From assembly GCF_900291955.1 (NCBI RefSeq), contig NZ_OLMR01000002.1:372001-436000 (forward strand): a stretch of 64,000 nucleotides of DNA, given 5' to 3'. Below the pieces are notes generated by a model that had not been told where the DNA came from, made no database searches, and saw only the letters and a list, made by a program, of their open reading frames with translations. The DNA is from Pseudoruminococcus massiliensis (GTDB taxonomy: Bacteria > Bacillota > Clostridia > Oscillospirales > Acutalibacteraceae). Shown piece by piece: positions 17,161 through 26,540 of the stretch (positions are counted from its first letter, which is position 1; each line of letters begins with the position of its first letter). The translations under genes were made by a program, and so were the position numbers.

Positions 17161-17163
17161 TGC

Positions 17164-20145
17164 TTATTCGTCTTTGCCGCAGCACTTCTTATACTTCTTG
17201 CCACTTCCGCATGGGCATGGGTCATTTCTGCCGATTCTCTGCTTTGCACTCTTAACAACAGTCTTTGAACGACCGTCTGAGCCATCAGCATTAGTCATGG
17301 TAGGCTCTGCAACCTGCTCACGATGTGTATACTTTTCAGCTATATTCTGAACATCTTTATCGGTAGTTTCAACCTCAACCTCAAGGTCAGCGGACATTGG
17401 CTCGCTGTCATCTTCATTTACAGCAGAAAGCTCATCAGATTCAGCCTTTGCAGCCATTGCCGCAGCTTGTGCATATGCAGCGGCTCTTGCACGACCTTCT
17501 GCTGCACGCTTGAGAGCAAGCTCACGAAGCTTTTTCTGTTCTTCCGTTTTCTCGTGAATTTTTCTTGGAATAACAAGAAGCATTTTGACAGTATCTTCAC
17601 GGATAGATGCAATCATCTCATCAAACATATCGAAACCTTCCATTCGATACTCAACAACAGGGTCGTGCTGTCCGTATGCTCTTAGGCGGATACCACGCTT
17701 GAGTTCTTCCATAGCGTCGATATGGTCCATCCAGTAGCGGTCAACATTCTTGAGGAGATAGACACGCTCAATCTCACGCATTGTTTCCTCTGGAATGAGG
17801 GTTTCGTTTTCTTCATAAAGCTTTTGACCGTATTCTACAAGCTGGTTTCTGAGGTAATCTTTCTCGAGAGATTCAAATTCTTCATCGCTAAATTCGAGGA
17901 ATTCTTTTTCTTTATCTTCATCGAGGAACCAACCTCTGAGATGCTCTCTAAGACCATCAAGATTCCAATGTTCTTTATCTTCACTTGAGAGATAAAGATT
18001 AACAGCAGATGTGATAACATCAGTAACCATCTTAAGAATAGTTTCACGAAGGTTTTCGCCATCGAGAACCTGGTCACGCTGACCGTAGATAATTTCACGC
18101 TGACGATTCATAACATCGTCAAACTGGAGAACATTCTTACGGATTGCAAAGTTTCTGGATTCGACCTTTTCCTGAGCGCTCTGAATAGCATTTGTGAGGA
18201 GCTTGTTTTCGATAGGCTCGTTATCTGGTACTTTCATAGTTTCCATAATCTTTGTAAGTCTGTCGCCCGCAAAGATACGGAGAAGTTCGTCATCAGCTGA
18301 AAGATAGAAACGGCTTGCACCCTTATCGCCCTGACGACCTGCACGACCACGAAGCTGGTTATCAATACGGCGAGATTCGTGACGAGCTGTACCCATAATG
18401 AACAGACCGCCAGCCTCTCTGACCTTTTCAGCCTCGGCATCGGTTTCTTTCTTATATTTAGCTTCAAGTGCTCTGAATGTTTCACGAGCCTTATTGATGT
18501 CTTCGTTATCAGTTTCTGCAAAACCTGTTGCTTCGACAATAAGCTCCTCTGGAATTTTCATCTTACGCATTTCAGATTTTGCGAGGTATTCGGCATTACC
18601 ACCAAGGATAATATCAGTACCACGACCAGCCATATTTGTTGCGATAGTAACAGCACCGAGCTTACCAGCCTGTGCGATGATTTCAGCTTCTTTTTCGTGA
18701 TATTTAGCATTGAGGACATTGTGCTTGATACCCTTTTTCTTGAGCAACGCACTGAGAACCTCGGACTTTTCGATAGAAATTGTACCAACAAGAACAGGCT
18801 GACCGTTTTTGTGAGCCTCCATAATATCCTCTATGAGAGTTTCAAACTTGCCTTGCTCTGTTTTGAAGATAGCGTCTGGGAGGTCGATTCTCTGGATAGG
18901 TTTATTTGTAGGAATTTCTACAACATCGAGCTTGTAAATTTCCTGGAATTCTGTTTCTTCGGTCATAGCAGTACCAGTCATACCAGAGAGCTTTTTATAC
19001 ATACGGAAGTAGTTCTGGAATGTGACAGTAGCAAGAGTTTTGCTTTCACGCTCAACCTTAACGCCTTCCTTAGCCTCGATAGCCTGATGCAAGCCTTCAT
19101 TGTATCGTCTGCCATACATAAGACGGCCTGTGCTTTCGTCAACGATGATAACTTCTCCGTCCTTGACAACATAATCAATATCCTTACGCATAATGCCATG
19201 AGCCTTGATAGCTTGGTTTATATGGTGCTGATAGACAACATTTTCAGGGTCAGTGAGGTTTTCGATTCCAAAATATTCCTCAACTTTTTTGACACCGAGA
19301 GGTGTAAGAGTAGCTGTTTTAGCCTTCTCATCAACGATATAGTCTATGCCCTCTTGTTTGTAAAGCTCGTCATTATCTTCTTTGTTGTCGATTTCAACAA
19401 ACTTCTTGCTGGTGAGCTTCTTAGCAAGCTTGTCAGCTCTCTCATACATATCTGTTGATTTATCACCAGGGCCTGAAATGATAAGAGGAGTTCTTGCTTC
19501 ATCTATAAGAATGGAGTCAACTTCATCGACGATAGCGAAGGCGTGGCCACGCTGAACCTTTTGATTTTTATAGACAACCATATTATCACGAAGATAGTCG
19601 AAACCAAGCTCGTTATTTGTGCCATATGTAATGTCAGCGGCATAAGCTCTGCGGCGTTCATCATTAGAGGCATCATGAGTGATAAGACCAACGGTGAGTC
19701 CAAGAAAACGATAAAGCTTGCCCATCCATTCAGAGTCACGCCTTGCGAGGTAGTCATTGACTGTAACAATGTGAACGCCCTCACCTGTAAGACCGTTGAG
19801 GTATGCGGGAAGTGTAGCAACAAGAGTTTTACCTTCACCAGTTTTCATTTCACTGATTCTTCCCTGATGAAGAACTATACCACCAATAAGCTGTACAGGG
19901 AAGTGACGCATACCAAGAACACGGTCGCCAGCTTCACGACAGACAGCAAATGCCTCTGGAAGAATATCGTCGGTAGTTTCGCCGTTTTTAAGTCTTTCTC
20001 TGAACTTGTCGGACTGCTCACGAAGTTCTGCGTCAGTCATTTTTTTATATGTATCCTCTAAAGAAAGGATTTTGTCAACAATAGGGTTAATTCTTTTAAG
20101 CTCACGCTTACTATAATTTCCGAAAAAAGATTTTAGAAAGCTCAT
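17164..20145 (-). CDS. secA: Preprotein translocase ATPase SecA
   Basis: SecA drives preproteins through SecYEG. The 993-residue protein has the N-terminal Walker A ([17 protein letters not shown]), the [19 protein letters not shown] block, the preprotein cross-linking domain, the second helicase lobe ([14 protein letters not shown]) and the helical scaffold. It ends with a zinc-binding SEC-C tail ([18 protein letters not shown]). A low-complexity Ala/Glu linker lies before the tail. It begins 15 bases after a lipoprotein gene with which it shares a promoter. The stop is directly next to a repeat element. Confidence 0.98.
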   Translation of the reverse strand: MSFLKSFFGNYSKRELKRINPIVDKILSLEDTYKKMTDAELREQSDKFRERLKNGETTDDILPEAFAVCREAGDRVLGMRHFPVQLIGGIVLHQGRISEMKTGEGKTLVATLPAYLNGLTGEGVHIVTVNDYLARRDSEWMGKLYRFLGLTVGLITHDASNDERRRAYAADITYGTNNELGFDYLRDNMVVYKNQKVQRGHAFAIVDEVDSILIDEARTPLIISGPGDKSTDMYERADKLAKKLTSKKFVEIDNKEDNDELYKQEGIDYIVDEKAKTATLTPLGVKKVEEYFGIENLTDPENVVYQHHINQAIKAHGIMRKDIDYVVKDGEVIIVDESTGRLMYGRRYNEGLHQAIEAKEGVKVERESKTLATVTFQNYFRMYKKLSGMTGTAMTEETEFQEIYKLDVVEIPTNKPIQRIDLPDAIFKTEQGKFETLIEDIMEAHKNGQPVLVGTISIEKSEVLSALLKKKGIKHNVLNAKYHEKEAEIIAQAGKLGAVTIATNMAGRGTDIILGGNAEYLAKSEMRKMKIPEELIVEATGFAETDNEDINKARETFRALEAKYKKETDAEAEKVREAGGLFIMGTARHESRRIDNQLRGRAGRQGDKGASRFYLSADDELLRIFAGDRLTKIMETMKVPDNEPIENKLLTNAIQSAQEKVESRNFAIRKNVLQFDDVMNRQREIIYGQRDQVLDGENLRETILKMVTDVITSAVNLYLSSEDKEHWNLDGLREHLRGWFLDEDKEKEFLEFSDEEFESLEKDYLRNQLVEYGQKLYEENETLIPEETMREIERVYLLKNVDRYWMDHIDAMEELKRGIRLRAYGQHDPVVEYRMEGFDMFDEMIASIREDTVKMLLVIPRKIHEKTEEQKKLRELALKRAAEGRARAAAYAQAAAMAAKAESDELSAVNEDDSEPMSADLEVEVETTDKDVQNIAEKYTHREQVAEPTMTNADGSDGRSKTVVKSAKQRIGRNDPCPCGSGKKYKKCCGKDE

Positions 20146-20160
20146 TATATCACCTCATAA

Positions 20161-20667
20161 TTATTTCTTATACTCTTTGAAAGCCTTGAGAACATCTGAT
20201 TTTCTTGTTTTGTTAAGCTCTTCACCCGAATTATCGGTATAAACCATGAGGTATTTTCCATTATCGGAAAGAGTGGCTTCTGTAGTCATTCCGAGAAGCT
20301 CAAATTTACCATCTTTCTTTACGCTTTCGATTGTTTTTTTAGCTTCATCATTGAGATTTTTAAGGTCGTATTCATAAAATTCTGCTGTTACTTGAGAGTT
20401 ATTAAAAGTAAACATGTATCTATGACCAGCTTTTGCACCAATCATACCATATGACATTTCTGTTCCGTCCATATCTGGCAGGAAAGCTCTCTTTTTAAGA
20501 TATTTCTCAAGTCCATCAAGGTTATCGTCATAGTCCTTTACCTTAACAGAATCCGCCTTAGGAACATTATCAGTTGAAAGAGCAGTAAGCTGAGTACCAC
20601 TGCTTACACAGCCTGAAACTGAAAATACTATTGCGGCACAGAGAATAATTGGTAATATCTTTTTCAT
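20161..20667 (-). CDS. Putative lipoprotein upstream of secA
   Basis: 168 residues. A signal peptide ends in the lipobox VSGC with Cys20, predicting a lipid-anchored surface protein. The mature part contains a charged region (KVKDYDDNLDGLEKYLKKR), a MSYGMIGAKAGHRYMFTFNNS segment and a helical C-terminus (LNKTRKSDVLKAFKEYKK). I do not recognise a named domain; it looks like a small ligand- or wall-associated lipoprotein. It shares an operon with secA (15-base gap) under the promoter at 20756-20784. Confidence 0.8.
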   Translation of the reverse strand: MKKILPIILCAAIVFSVSGCVSSGTQLTALSTDNVPKADSVKVKDYDDNLDGLEKYLKKRAFLPDMDGTEMSYGMIGAKAGHRYMFTFNNSQVTAEFYEYDLKNLNDEAKKTIESVKKDGKFELLGMTTEATLSDNGKYLMVYTDNSGEELNKTRKSDVLKAFKEYKK

Positions 20668-20755
20668 TTTAATCCTCCGAATTTAGTTTGTTTAAATCCG
20701 CTCGCTTAAATTAAGAAAGTTTACAGATTTATGGTATTTTTGCATACCACAAATA

Positions 20756-20784
20756 ATTATAGCTTATTTATACAGATAGTGCAA
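20756..20784 (-). promoter_or_regulatory. Sigma-A promoter of the lipoprotein-secA operon
   Basis: Minus strand: TTGCAC (20779-20784), a 17-base spacer and TATAAT (20756-20761). It lies about 90 bases before the lipoprotein ATG, which has a CGGAGG ribosome site. Confidence 0.82.
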
Positions 20785-20813
20785 GAAAATTTTGTAATTT
20801 ACAAAATAAAAAA

Positions 20814-20846
20814 AGTGAACAATTAGAATAAATCTAACTGCTCACT
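20814..20846 (-). terminator. Terminator of the tRNA-Met/tRNA-Glu transcript
   Basis: On the minus strand AGTGAGCAGTTAGA pairs with TCTAATTGTTCACT (two G-U pairs) around a short loop. TTTTTTTATTTTG follows. It lies 8 bases after the tRNA-Glu CCA end. Confidence 0.88.
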
Positions 20847-20854
20847 CTGAAGTG

Positions 20855-20929
20855 TGGTGACCCGGACGGGAATCGAACCCGTGTTACCGCCGTGAAAGGG
20901 CGGTGTCTTAACCGCTTGACCACCGGGCC
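20855..20929 (-). tRNA. tRNA-Glu (anticodon TTC)
   Basis: The minus strand folds into a complete cloverleaf. The acceptor arm is GGCCCGG / CCGGGTC with CCA encoded. The anticodon stem CCGCC / GGCGG encloses CTTTCAC, so the anticodon is TTC. The T-arm carries GGTTCGAAT. It is the second gene of a two-tRNA transcript. Confidence 0.96.
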
Positions 20930-20934
20930 ATATC

Positions 20935-21011
20935 TGGTAGCGGTAGTGGGACTTGAACCTACGACACTTCGGGTATGAACCGAATGCTCTAGCCAACTGA
21001 GCTATACCGCC
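20935..21011 (-). tRNA. tRNA-Met (anticodon CAT)
   Basis: Complete cloverleaf on the minus strand. The acceptor is GGCGGTA / TACCGCT with CCA encoded. The D-arm is TAGCTCAGTTGGCTAGAGC. The anticodon stem TTCGG / CCGAA encloses TTCATAC, so the anticodon is CAT. The T-arm is GTAGGTTCAAGTCCCACTAC. The 5' G pairing at position 1-72 points to an elongator methionine tRNA; a lysidine-modified tRNA-Ile cannot be fully excluded from sequence alone. Confidence 0.94.
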
Positions 21012-21015
21012 ATAT

Positions 21016-21061
21016 TTTTTGCCGTTGAATAATCAGCTTGTTCATTATACAACGGCAAAAA
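21016..21061. promoter_or_regulatory. 12-bp inverted repeat straddling the tRNA promoter -10
   Basis: The arms TTTTTGCCGTTG (21016-21027) and CAACGGCAAAAA (21050-21061) are exact reverse complements, 22 bases apart. One arm lies in the promoter spacer and the other in the short leader before tRNA-Met; the -10 lies between them. It could be an operator or a promoter-region cruciform. Confidence 0.6.
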
Positions 21062-21072
21062 GGATTTGTCAA
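21044..21072 (-). promoter_or_regulatory. Consensus sigma-A promoter of the tRNA pair
   Basis: Minus strand: TTGACA (21067-21072), a 17-base spacer and TATAAT (21044-21049). It is a full-consensus promoter, as expected for tRNA genes, with about 32 bases to the tRNA-Met 5' end. Confidence 0.92.
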
Positions 21073-21174
21073 GTACTTTTTCAAAAAAAATAAATAATTT
21101 TTTGAAATAAGGGGATTGCAAAAGATAATTAGTTATTGCGATGAACTGCGTTTGCCTTTTAGAGAAAGAGATGC

Positions 21175-21262
21175 TCAGGACTTTGCCCTTGGAATCTGCA
21201 AGCCTTTAAAAAGGCTTGAGCGAAACTTTAATTGTCTTGGCAGTGGTGGCTCACCGTTTCAA
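21175..21262. repeat. Repeat fragment overlapping the asparaginase 3' end
   Basis: A short right-end fragment: an AAGCCTTTAAAAAGGCTT stem, then TGAGCGAAACTTTAATTGTCTTGG, ending in a GTGGTGGCTCACC-type stem (quoted in parts). The asparaginase stop codon at 21228 lies inside it. The 21073-21175 region holds nothing else recognisable. Confidence 0.75.
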
Positions 21263-22250
21263 AATAAATGTTGTGATTTAGTAAGTTAATATTGGTATTA
21301 CAAGCCAAGAGAAGTTTTGCGTAGGAGCTTTCTGGAGATGTGCTGTAAATCGGCAGACAACCAGCTTTTATAAGTTCGGCACTCGATTTATAATGCTCAT
21401 TTTTATTTTTGCAAGGTGTGCAGTATACATCTATACCACGCTTATGGCAATTTTCAATCAATGTCAGCACGCTTCCCTTGCCAGCAGTACGGGCTGTACT
21501 TGAATGATAGGTCATAAGCAAAACCGCTCCTGTATCTTCACCTATTGCAATTTTGCTGAAATCAAGTCCTGGGTAAGGTCTGATAAAAACGACTTTTTTA
21601 TTAAGCTTTAATTTTCCATTTAAGATGGGCTTGCGAGGGCTTTCTATTTCGGCTTTAGTGGGATTTATAGAAAGCTCTGTGAACTCGAATTTCTCGCCAT
21701 TAACAAAGCCAAGCTCTTTACCACCAAAGCTTTGAAAAGTATCGGTTAAGCCGTCAGCCTCTAATATTCTTGTTGGCAGAAATACTCGACTTTTGCCGAT
21801 TCTATCGCCGAAAACAGTAAAAGCACCCCTTGAAAAGCATTTAATAATAGAAACTGCGGAATGAAAATTATTTAAAGCATTGCTTCTTTCATCAAGAACG
21901 ATATAATTAGAAGCAATTAGTACTATCGGAATAGGCAAATGGCAAAGGCACATCGAAAGCATTGCAGATGAATATGAAAGAGTATCACTTCCATGAGTTA
22001 TGATAATTCCATCGAAACTGTTAATATTATATTCGAGAATGAAATTTATCATAGTTTCCCAATGTATAGGCTCGAGATTTTCGCTTGCGATATTTAAGGG
22101 CTGAACGAGGGTGAAATTGTCCCCTTTTCCATATTTTTCGCAGTATTTATCTATAAGCAACAAAGATGCTTTTTCATCAACATCAATTATTTCTCCGTCA
22201 CTTATACTGCCAATCGTGCCACCAGTAAGAACTATCAGAACTTTAGCCAT
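21228..22250 (-). CDS. ansA: L-asparaginase, type I
   Basis: Hydrolyses L-asparagine to aspartate and ammonia in the cytoplasm; there is no signal peptide. The first catalytic threonine lies in LTGGTIGS and the second triad in THGSDTLSYSSAML; HGSDT in place of the usual HGTDT keeps the Asp/Thr pair. 340 residues is normal. The last ten residues (ETVSHHCQDN) and the TAA stop are encoded by a fragment of the dispersed repeat, so the native C-terminus has been replaced or extended. It has its own divergent promoter (22280-22308) and an AGGAGGG ribosome site. Confidence 0.93.
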   Translation of the reverse strand: MAKVLIVLTGGTIGSISDGEIIDVDEKASLLLIDKYCEKYGKGDNFTLVQPLNIASENLEPIHWETMINFILEYNINSFDGIIITHGSDTLSYSSAMLSMCLCHLPIPIVLIASNYIVLDERSNALNNFHSAVSIIKCFSRGAFTVFGDRIGKSRVFLPTRILEADGLTDTFQSFGGKELGFVNGEKFEFTELSINPTKAEIESPRKPILNGKLKLNKKVVFIRPYPGLDFSKIAIGEDTGAVLLMTYHSSTARTAGKGSVLTLIENCHKRGIDVYCTPCKNKNEHYKSSAELIKAGCLPIYSTSPESSYAKLLLACNTNINLLNHNIYFETVSHHCQDN

Positions 22251-22279
22251 TTTACTGCCCTCCTGTCGATATATAACTT

Positions 22280-22308
22280 AGTATACCACCCGAAAGAAAA
22301 AACATCAA
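22280..22308 (-). promoter_or_regulatory. Promoter of the asparaginase gene
   Basis: Minus strand: TTGATG (22303-22308), a 17-base spacer and TATACT (22280-22285), about 30 bases before the ATG. It is divergent from the DNA glycosylase gene at 22328. Confidence 0.75.
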
Positions 22309-22327
22309 TTATAAAGTAGGTAAGGTT

Positions 22328-22825
22328 ATGGAAAATAAGATTATTACACACCCTTTAAAACCGATTTTTGATGAAAATTCGGCTGTTTTGATTCTTGGCA
22401 CAATGCCTTCGCCAAAATCAAGAGAAAATAATTTTTATTATGGACACCCACAAAATAGATTTTGGCGAGTTTTATCAGCTATTTTTGGCGAAAAACTTCC
22501 TGAAAATAATAAAGAGCGAACTGCACTTTTATTAAAGCACAGAATCGCTCTTTGGGATGTTTTGGAATCTTGTGAAATCAAAGGTGCTGAGGATAGTTCA
22601 ATTAAGAACCCTATACCGAATGATTTATCTCTTATTCTCGAAAGCTGTCATATAAAGGCTATTTTCACAACTGGAAAAAAAGCTTTTTCGCTTTATGAGA
22701 AATTATGCGAGCCGAAAACTAAAATTTCGGCTATTTCTTTGCCATCGACAAGTCCGGCTAATTGTCGGTTTACGCTTGAAAGGCTTATTGAAGAATATAG
22801 TGCTATTAAGGATTTCTTGGGTTAG
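22328..22825 (+). CDS. DNA-deoxyinosine (hypoxanthine)/uracil DNA glycosylase, family 6
   Basis: A base-excision repair glycosylase of the UDG superfamily. The signature LILGTMPSPKSRENNFYYG followed by HPQNRFW places it in the hypoxanthine-DNA-glycosylase group (family 6), which removes deaminated adenine from DNA. The C-terminal motif LPSTSPANCR matches the SPA-type loop. 165 residues is typical. The 3' end overlaps the convergent sigma-like/LRR gene by 4 bases. Substrate range is inferred from the family; some members also take uracil. Confidence 0.85.
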   Translation: MENKIITHPLKPIFDENSAVLILGTMPSPKSRENNFYYGHPQNRFWRVLSAIFGEKLPENNKERTALLLKHRIALWDVLESCEIKGAEDSSIKNPIPNDLSLILESCHIKAIFTTGKKAFSLYEKLCEPKTKISAISLPSTSPANCRFTLERLIEEYSAIKDFLG

Positions 22826-24438
22826 TCTGTAATATAATATATATTTGGAGCTTTACAGGCTTTTAGGGTTTCTTCTGTTTTTGAGCCTTGTCGGCAATAA
22901 AAATCAATATTAATTATGGATAAATCATAAGACTCTAAAGAACTTATAGTATCTGGTAGGTCTATTCGTTTGATAGGTGTGTAATCCCCAAAAATGTCAA
23001 GATCAAAGGTTTTGAAGCTTGATAAAAGTGTAAAATGAGTGAGATTTGAGCAATCACTAAAAGTATTTGATTTTATATCTTGTACATATTTTGGAATAGT
23101 GATTTGTGTTAGACTTCGGCAAGATTGAAAAGCTTCCTCTCCTATCGTTAAAAGTCCGTCGGGAAGATGTATAGATTGTAAACTCTCGCAACTTCTAAAG
23201 GCAGTGTCACCGATTTCTGTTACACTACTTGGAATATCTATGCTTTTCAAGCTATTGCAACCTTCAAAAGCATCTTTTCCTATACTTTTTATGCTTTCAG
23301 GCAAACTAATACTGGCTAAATCTTCACAATCACAAAAGGCATAATCTTCAAGTATATCAGAACCTTTTAAAAGAGTTAATTTGTAGCCGTCCTTTGTGAC
23401 ACTATATTCATAATCTCCGTCCCATAAAAATCTTAATGAAAATTCTGTATATTCACCTGTGACAGGGTCTTGATATCTATCGTGCAAGACTCGTTCTCTG
23501 CTTTTTTCTTCGTAGGACATTTCTTGAACTGGGGAATTTTCAGGTGCATTAATGTTAGAAATCCAATTAAATATGGCGGTTAAAATTTTCAAGACTATTA
23601 TTATTGTAATTATAATTCCAATAATGATTGCTGCTACGATACCAGCCTTTTTAGTTGTTTCTTTATCTAATTTGACAGGCTTCTTTTTTAGAATATCAAG
23701 AGTATGCTCATCAGTATAAAATTCTGCTACACTTTCTCGCTCAACTCTATGTTCTTTGAAATTCAAGGCATTTGTGCAGGTTTCAACAAGATTTGGTGGA
23801 GGATTTGTCTTATGGCTTAGCTGTTCGGCACGCCGAAAAATCGTTGGCAAAAATGAAGGTGTGGGATAACTTCTTTTACCAGTTTCTTTTTCCATTTGCA
23901 GCTCTATATCGCTATTGGCTTGGCAGATTATGTGTTTAACACAGGCTAAGGTAATACCCATATACTTTGCCATACGCTCTAATGGCACATCTCTATAATA
24001 TAATAATGTTAAACATAATCTTGCGCTATCTAACAGTTGCTTGAAAATATCTATGATTTTAGAAGTAAATTCAGGCTTAGCATATTCACTGACAACATCA
24101 AGGGGAATTTTATCATAATTTTCCATTTGCTCATCAAATTTATTTGCTAAATCTTCTTTATTGTCAAATATAGGTGCATTACTATATGATGTAATAATAA
24201 TCACACTTTGCTTAATGATTATCCTATCTAAAAGCTCATTTGCTTTTTCATCATCTTTTGGCAGTGGAATTGACATATATATTTTATTATAAATTGAAAA
24301 ATATAGCTTATTAGCTAATTCAGAATTTGGGCAGATAAGATTGGCTAAAAAGAAAATAACATTATTGGTTTTGTTATAGATGTCTTCAAATTCGAGCATA
24401 TCCGAGGTCATGAAATTATTATTTGGAGTTTGTTTCAT
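22822..24438 (-). CDS. Sigma-region-4-like HTH protein with membrane helix and extracellular BspA-type leucine-rich repeats
   Basis: 538 residues in three parts. (1) A cytosolic N-terminus resembles an ECF-sigma or TcdR-like protein: a long helical region and a helix-turn-helix near residues 137-180 (LLYYRDVPLERMAKYMGITL) like sigma region 4. (2) A single membrane helix spans about 266-289. (3) An outer domain holds four LRR_5/BspA-type repeats (about 355-475), each of the form 'AFxgCxsLxsIxIPxsVtxIGd', e.g. TAFRSCESLQSIHLPDGL, and a cysteine-containing tail. The architecture suggests a surface sensor coupled to a DNA-binding module. The promoter is at 24476-24504. Function not demonstrated. 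Confidence 0.8.
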   Translation of the reverse strand: MKQTPNNNFMTSDMLEFEDIYNKTNNVIFFLANLICPNSELANKLYFSIYNKIYMSIPLPKDDEKANELLDRIIIKQSVIIITSYSNAPIFDNKEDLANKFDEQMENYDKIPLDVVSEYAKPEFTSKIIDIFKQLLDSARLCLTLLYYRDVPLERMAKYMGITLACVKHIICQANSDIELQMEKETGKRSYPTPSFLPTIFRRAEQLSHKTNPPPNLVETCTNALNFKEHRVERESVAEFYTDEHTLDILKKKPVKLDKETTKKAGIVAAIIIGIIITIIIVLKILTAIFNWISNINAPENSPVQEMSYEEKSRERVLHDRYQDPVTGEYTEFSLRFLWDGDYEYSVTKDGYKLTLLKGSDILEDYAFCDCEDLASISLPESIKSIGKDAFEGCNSLKSIDIPSSVTEIGDTAFRSCESLQSIHLPDGLLTIGEEAFQSCRSLTQITIPKYVQDIKSNTFSDCSNLTHFTLLSSFKTFDLDIFGDYTPIKRIDLPDTISSLESYDLSIINIDFYCRQGSKTEETLKACKAPNIYYITD

Positions 24439-24475
24439 ATAAAAACACCACTTTCATATATTTTAATTAATTTTA

Positions 24476-24504
24476 ATTATATCATACTAAATAAAGCTAT
24501 ACAA
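24476..24504 (-). promoter_or_regulatory. Promoter of the sigma-like/LRR gene
   Basis: Minus strand: TTGTAT (24499-24504), a 17-base spacer and TATAAT (24476-24481), about 40 bases before the ATG. Confidence 0.75.
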
Positions 24505-24576
24505 CTGATATATTATAAAATCTTAGATTATATAGGTAAAAACTTTTGAGCGTTATGTAAATAGTATATATTTTAC

Positions 24577-24606
24577 TTGATATTGTGTGTGAGTGTATGG
24601 TAAAAT
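24577..24606 (+). promoter_or_regulatory. Promoter of xth
   Basis: TTGATA (24577-24582), an 18-base spacer and TAAAAT (24601-24606), about 95 bases before the xth ATG. Confidence 0.6.
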
Positions 24607-24701
24607 GAAATAATAATCGAAAATAATTAAAAACACTTATCTCGTTAGAAGAATTTTATATATTTTTCTAAATGAAGCTATCAGAATGACGGGAGCGGAA
24701 T

Positions 24702-25460
24702 ATGAAATTTTTATCATGGAATGTAAATGGTATAAGGGCTTGTCTTGGCAAGGGCTTTATTGAGTCGGTTCTTGCGGAAAATCCTGATTTTATATGTATA
24801 CAGGAAACTAAAATGCAATTAGGACAGGCTACTATTGAGCTTGATGGCTATGAGCAATTCTGGTGCAGTGCGGAGAAAAAAGGATATTCGGGAACGGCAA
24901 TATTCGCAAAGCATAAGCCTCTTTCTGTAACATATAACGGTATGGATATAGAAGAACATTCCCACGAGGGTAGAATGATAACCCTTGAATATGAAAATTT
25001 TTACCTTATAAATGTATATGTGCCAAATTCACAAGACGGCTTGAAACGAATTGATTACCGTATGCGTTGGGAGGACGATTTGCGTAAGTATCTTATTGAG
25101 CTTGATAAGAAAAAGCCTATTATTCTCTGCGGGGATATGAATGTCGCACACAAAGAAATAGACCTTAAAAATCCTAAGACAAACCGTGGAAATGCTGGTT
25201 TTTCTGATGAAGAACGAGGAAAAATCGGTGAGCTTCTTGGTGCGGGCTTTATAGATACTTTCAGATACTTACACCCAGATGAAACGGGTATATACAGTTG
25301 GTGGTCATACAGAGCAAGAGCAAGGCAGAATAATGCGGGTTGGCGTATTGACTATTTTATCGTATCAGACAGGATTAAGCAGAATATTACTTCTGCAAAT
25401 ATTCTGACAGAGGTTCTCGGAAGCGACCATTGCCCTGTTACTTTGGAGCTTGATATTTAA
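24702..25460 (+). CDS. xth: Exodeoxyribonuclease III / AP endonuclease
   Basis: Cleaves DNA at abasic sites and removes blocked 3' ends during base-excision repair. The ExoIII fold markers are NVNGIRA, the metal-binding glutamate in CIQETKMQ, the NVYVPNSQDG block, LCGDMNVAH, WWSYRARARQNNAGWRIDYF and the catalytic SDHCPVTLE. 252 residues is the normal size. Its neighbour at 22328 is a base-excision glycosylase, although the two are not in one operon. The start is the ATG at 24702 behind CGGGAGCG. Confidence 0.96.
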   Translation: MKFLSWNVNGIRACLGKGFIESVLAENPDFICIQETKMQLGQATIELDGYEQFWCSAEKKGYSGTAIFAKHKPLSVTYNGMDIEEHSHEGRMITLEYENFYLINVYVPNSQDGLKRIDYRMRWEDDLRKYLIELDKKKPIILCGDMNVAHKEIDLKNPKTNRGNAGFSDEERGKIGELLGAGFIDTFRYLHPDETGIYSWWSYRARARQNNAGWRIDYFIVSDRIKQNITSANILTEVLGSDHCPVTLELDI

Positions 25461-25598
25461 TTAAAGGTCTTGGTAGAGGTGGCTTCATAGGTGATTACCT
25501 TTTAAAACTGCAAGCTTTTAATTTTAAAAATTTAGAGGCAAAAAAGATGATTTAACATAATTTTGCTGATAAAGATATTGCTAAGGAGCGTATTATAT

Positions 25599-26540
25599 AT
25601 GATTGAAGTAAAAAATCTGGTCAAAAATTATGGGAGGCAGACGGCTCTTGACGGAGTTACTTTCTCCGTTAAGGACGGCGAAATTTTAGGCTTTCTCGGA
25701 CCTAACGGTGCAGGAAAATCTACTACAATGAATATCATTACAGGATATATATCCGCAACAGACGGAACTGTGCTTATTGATGGTATTGATATTCTTGAAG
25801 AACCAAAGAAGGCTAAATCTAAGATTGGATATTTGCCTGAGATTCCGCCTGTTTATGGCGATATGACGGTTGAAGGCTATCTTAAATTTATGTTCGATAT
25901 AAAAAAATTAACCTTGCCAAAGAAAGAACATATCTTAGAGGTTTCTAAGCTTGTCGGTGTTGATAAGGTCAGCAACCGTCTTATTAAGCATCTTTCTAAG
26001 GGTTATCGTCAGCGTGTTGGTTTTGCTCAGGCTTTATTGGGAAATCCGCCTGTGCTGATACTTGATGAACCGACTGTTGGTCTTGACCCGAACCAGATTA
26101 TCGAAATGAGAAACCTTATTCGCAAGCTCGGCAAAAAGCATACAGTTATTCTGTCATCTCATGTTTTGTCAGAGGTTCAGGCAACCTGCGATAGAATTGT
26201 TGTTATCAATAAAGGCAAGATTGTGGCTGATGATATGAAGGACTCTATGACCTCAAGAGCGGCTGATAACAAGCTTGTTGCTGTTATTGAGGGCAGAGAA
26301 CAAGGAGTTATTTCTGCTATACGCAATATTTCGGGCGTAGTGAATGTTAGAAAAACTGGTGAGCCTGAGCATGGCTGTGGTGAATATACAATAGAATGTA
26401 AAGATGAAGCGGATATTCGCAGAGCCTTATTTAAAACTATGGCAACACAATCTATGCCGATTCTTATGCTTCATAGAGATGAATATTCCCTTGAAGATGT
26501 ATTTATCAAGCTTACACAGGGCAAAGGAGGAGATAAATAA
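25599..26540 (+). CDS. ABC transporter ATPase, GldA-like
   Basis: ATP-binding subunit of an ABC-2 type exporter. It has Walker A GPNGAGKSTTMNII, signature LSKGYRQRVGFAQAL and Walker B VLILDEPTVGLDP, plus a C-terminal regulatory domain of about 80 residues. I start at ATG 25599 because AAGGAG precedes it by 10 bases; an upstream start would add a hydrophobic extension. It overlaps the permease gene by one base (TAATG). With the next two genes it forms a Gld-type complex (ATPase, permease, auxiliary membrane protein). Gld systems move molecules at the cell surface; here the substrate is unknown. Confidence 0.93.
   Translation: MIEVKNLVKNYGRQTALDGVTFSVKDGEILGFLGPNGAGKSTTMNIITGYISATDGTVLIDGIDILEEPKKAKSKIGYLPEIPPVYGDMTVEGYLKFMFDIKKLTLPKKEHILEVSKLVGVDKVSNRLIKHLSKGYRQRVGFAQALLGNPPVLILDEPTVGLDPNQIIEMRNLIRKLGKKHTVILSSHVLSEVQATCDRIVVINKGKIVADDMKDSMTSRAADNKLVAVIEGREQGVISAIRNISGVVNVRKTGEPEHGCGEYTIECKDEADIRRALFKTMATQSMPILMLHRDEYSLEDVFIKLTQGKGGDK

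Noticed and set aside
18379-19458. 359-residue open frame opposite secA
   Set aside because: It is the antisense shadow of secA: Cys/Phe/Ser-rich, no ribosome site. Similar shadows oppose mfd, phoH, dnaG and the ABC genes.
25461-25598. Repeat remnant before the Gld-like operon
   Set aside because: Short resemblances (GGTGATTACCTTTTAAAACTG, quoted in part; CAAGCTTTT) are too degenerate to call a member of the family.
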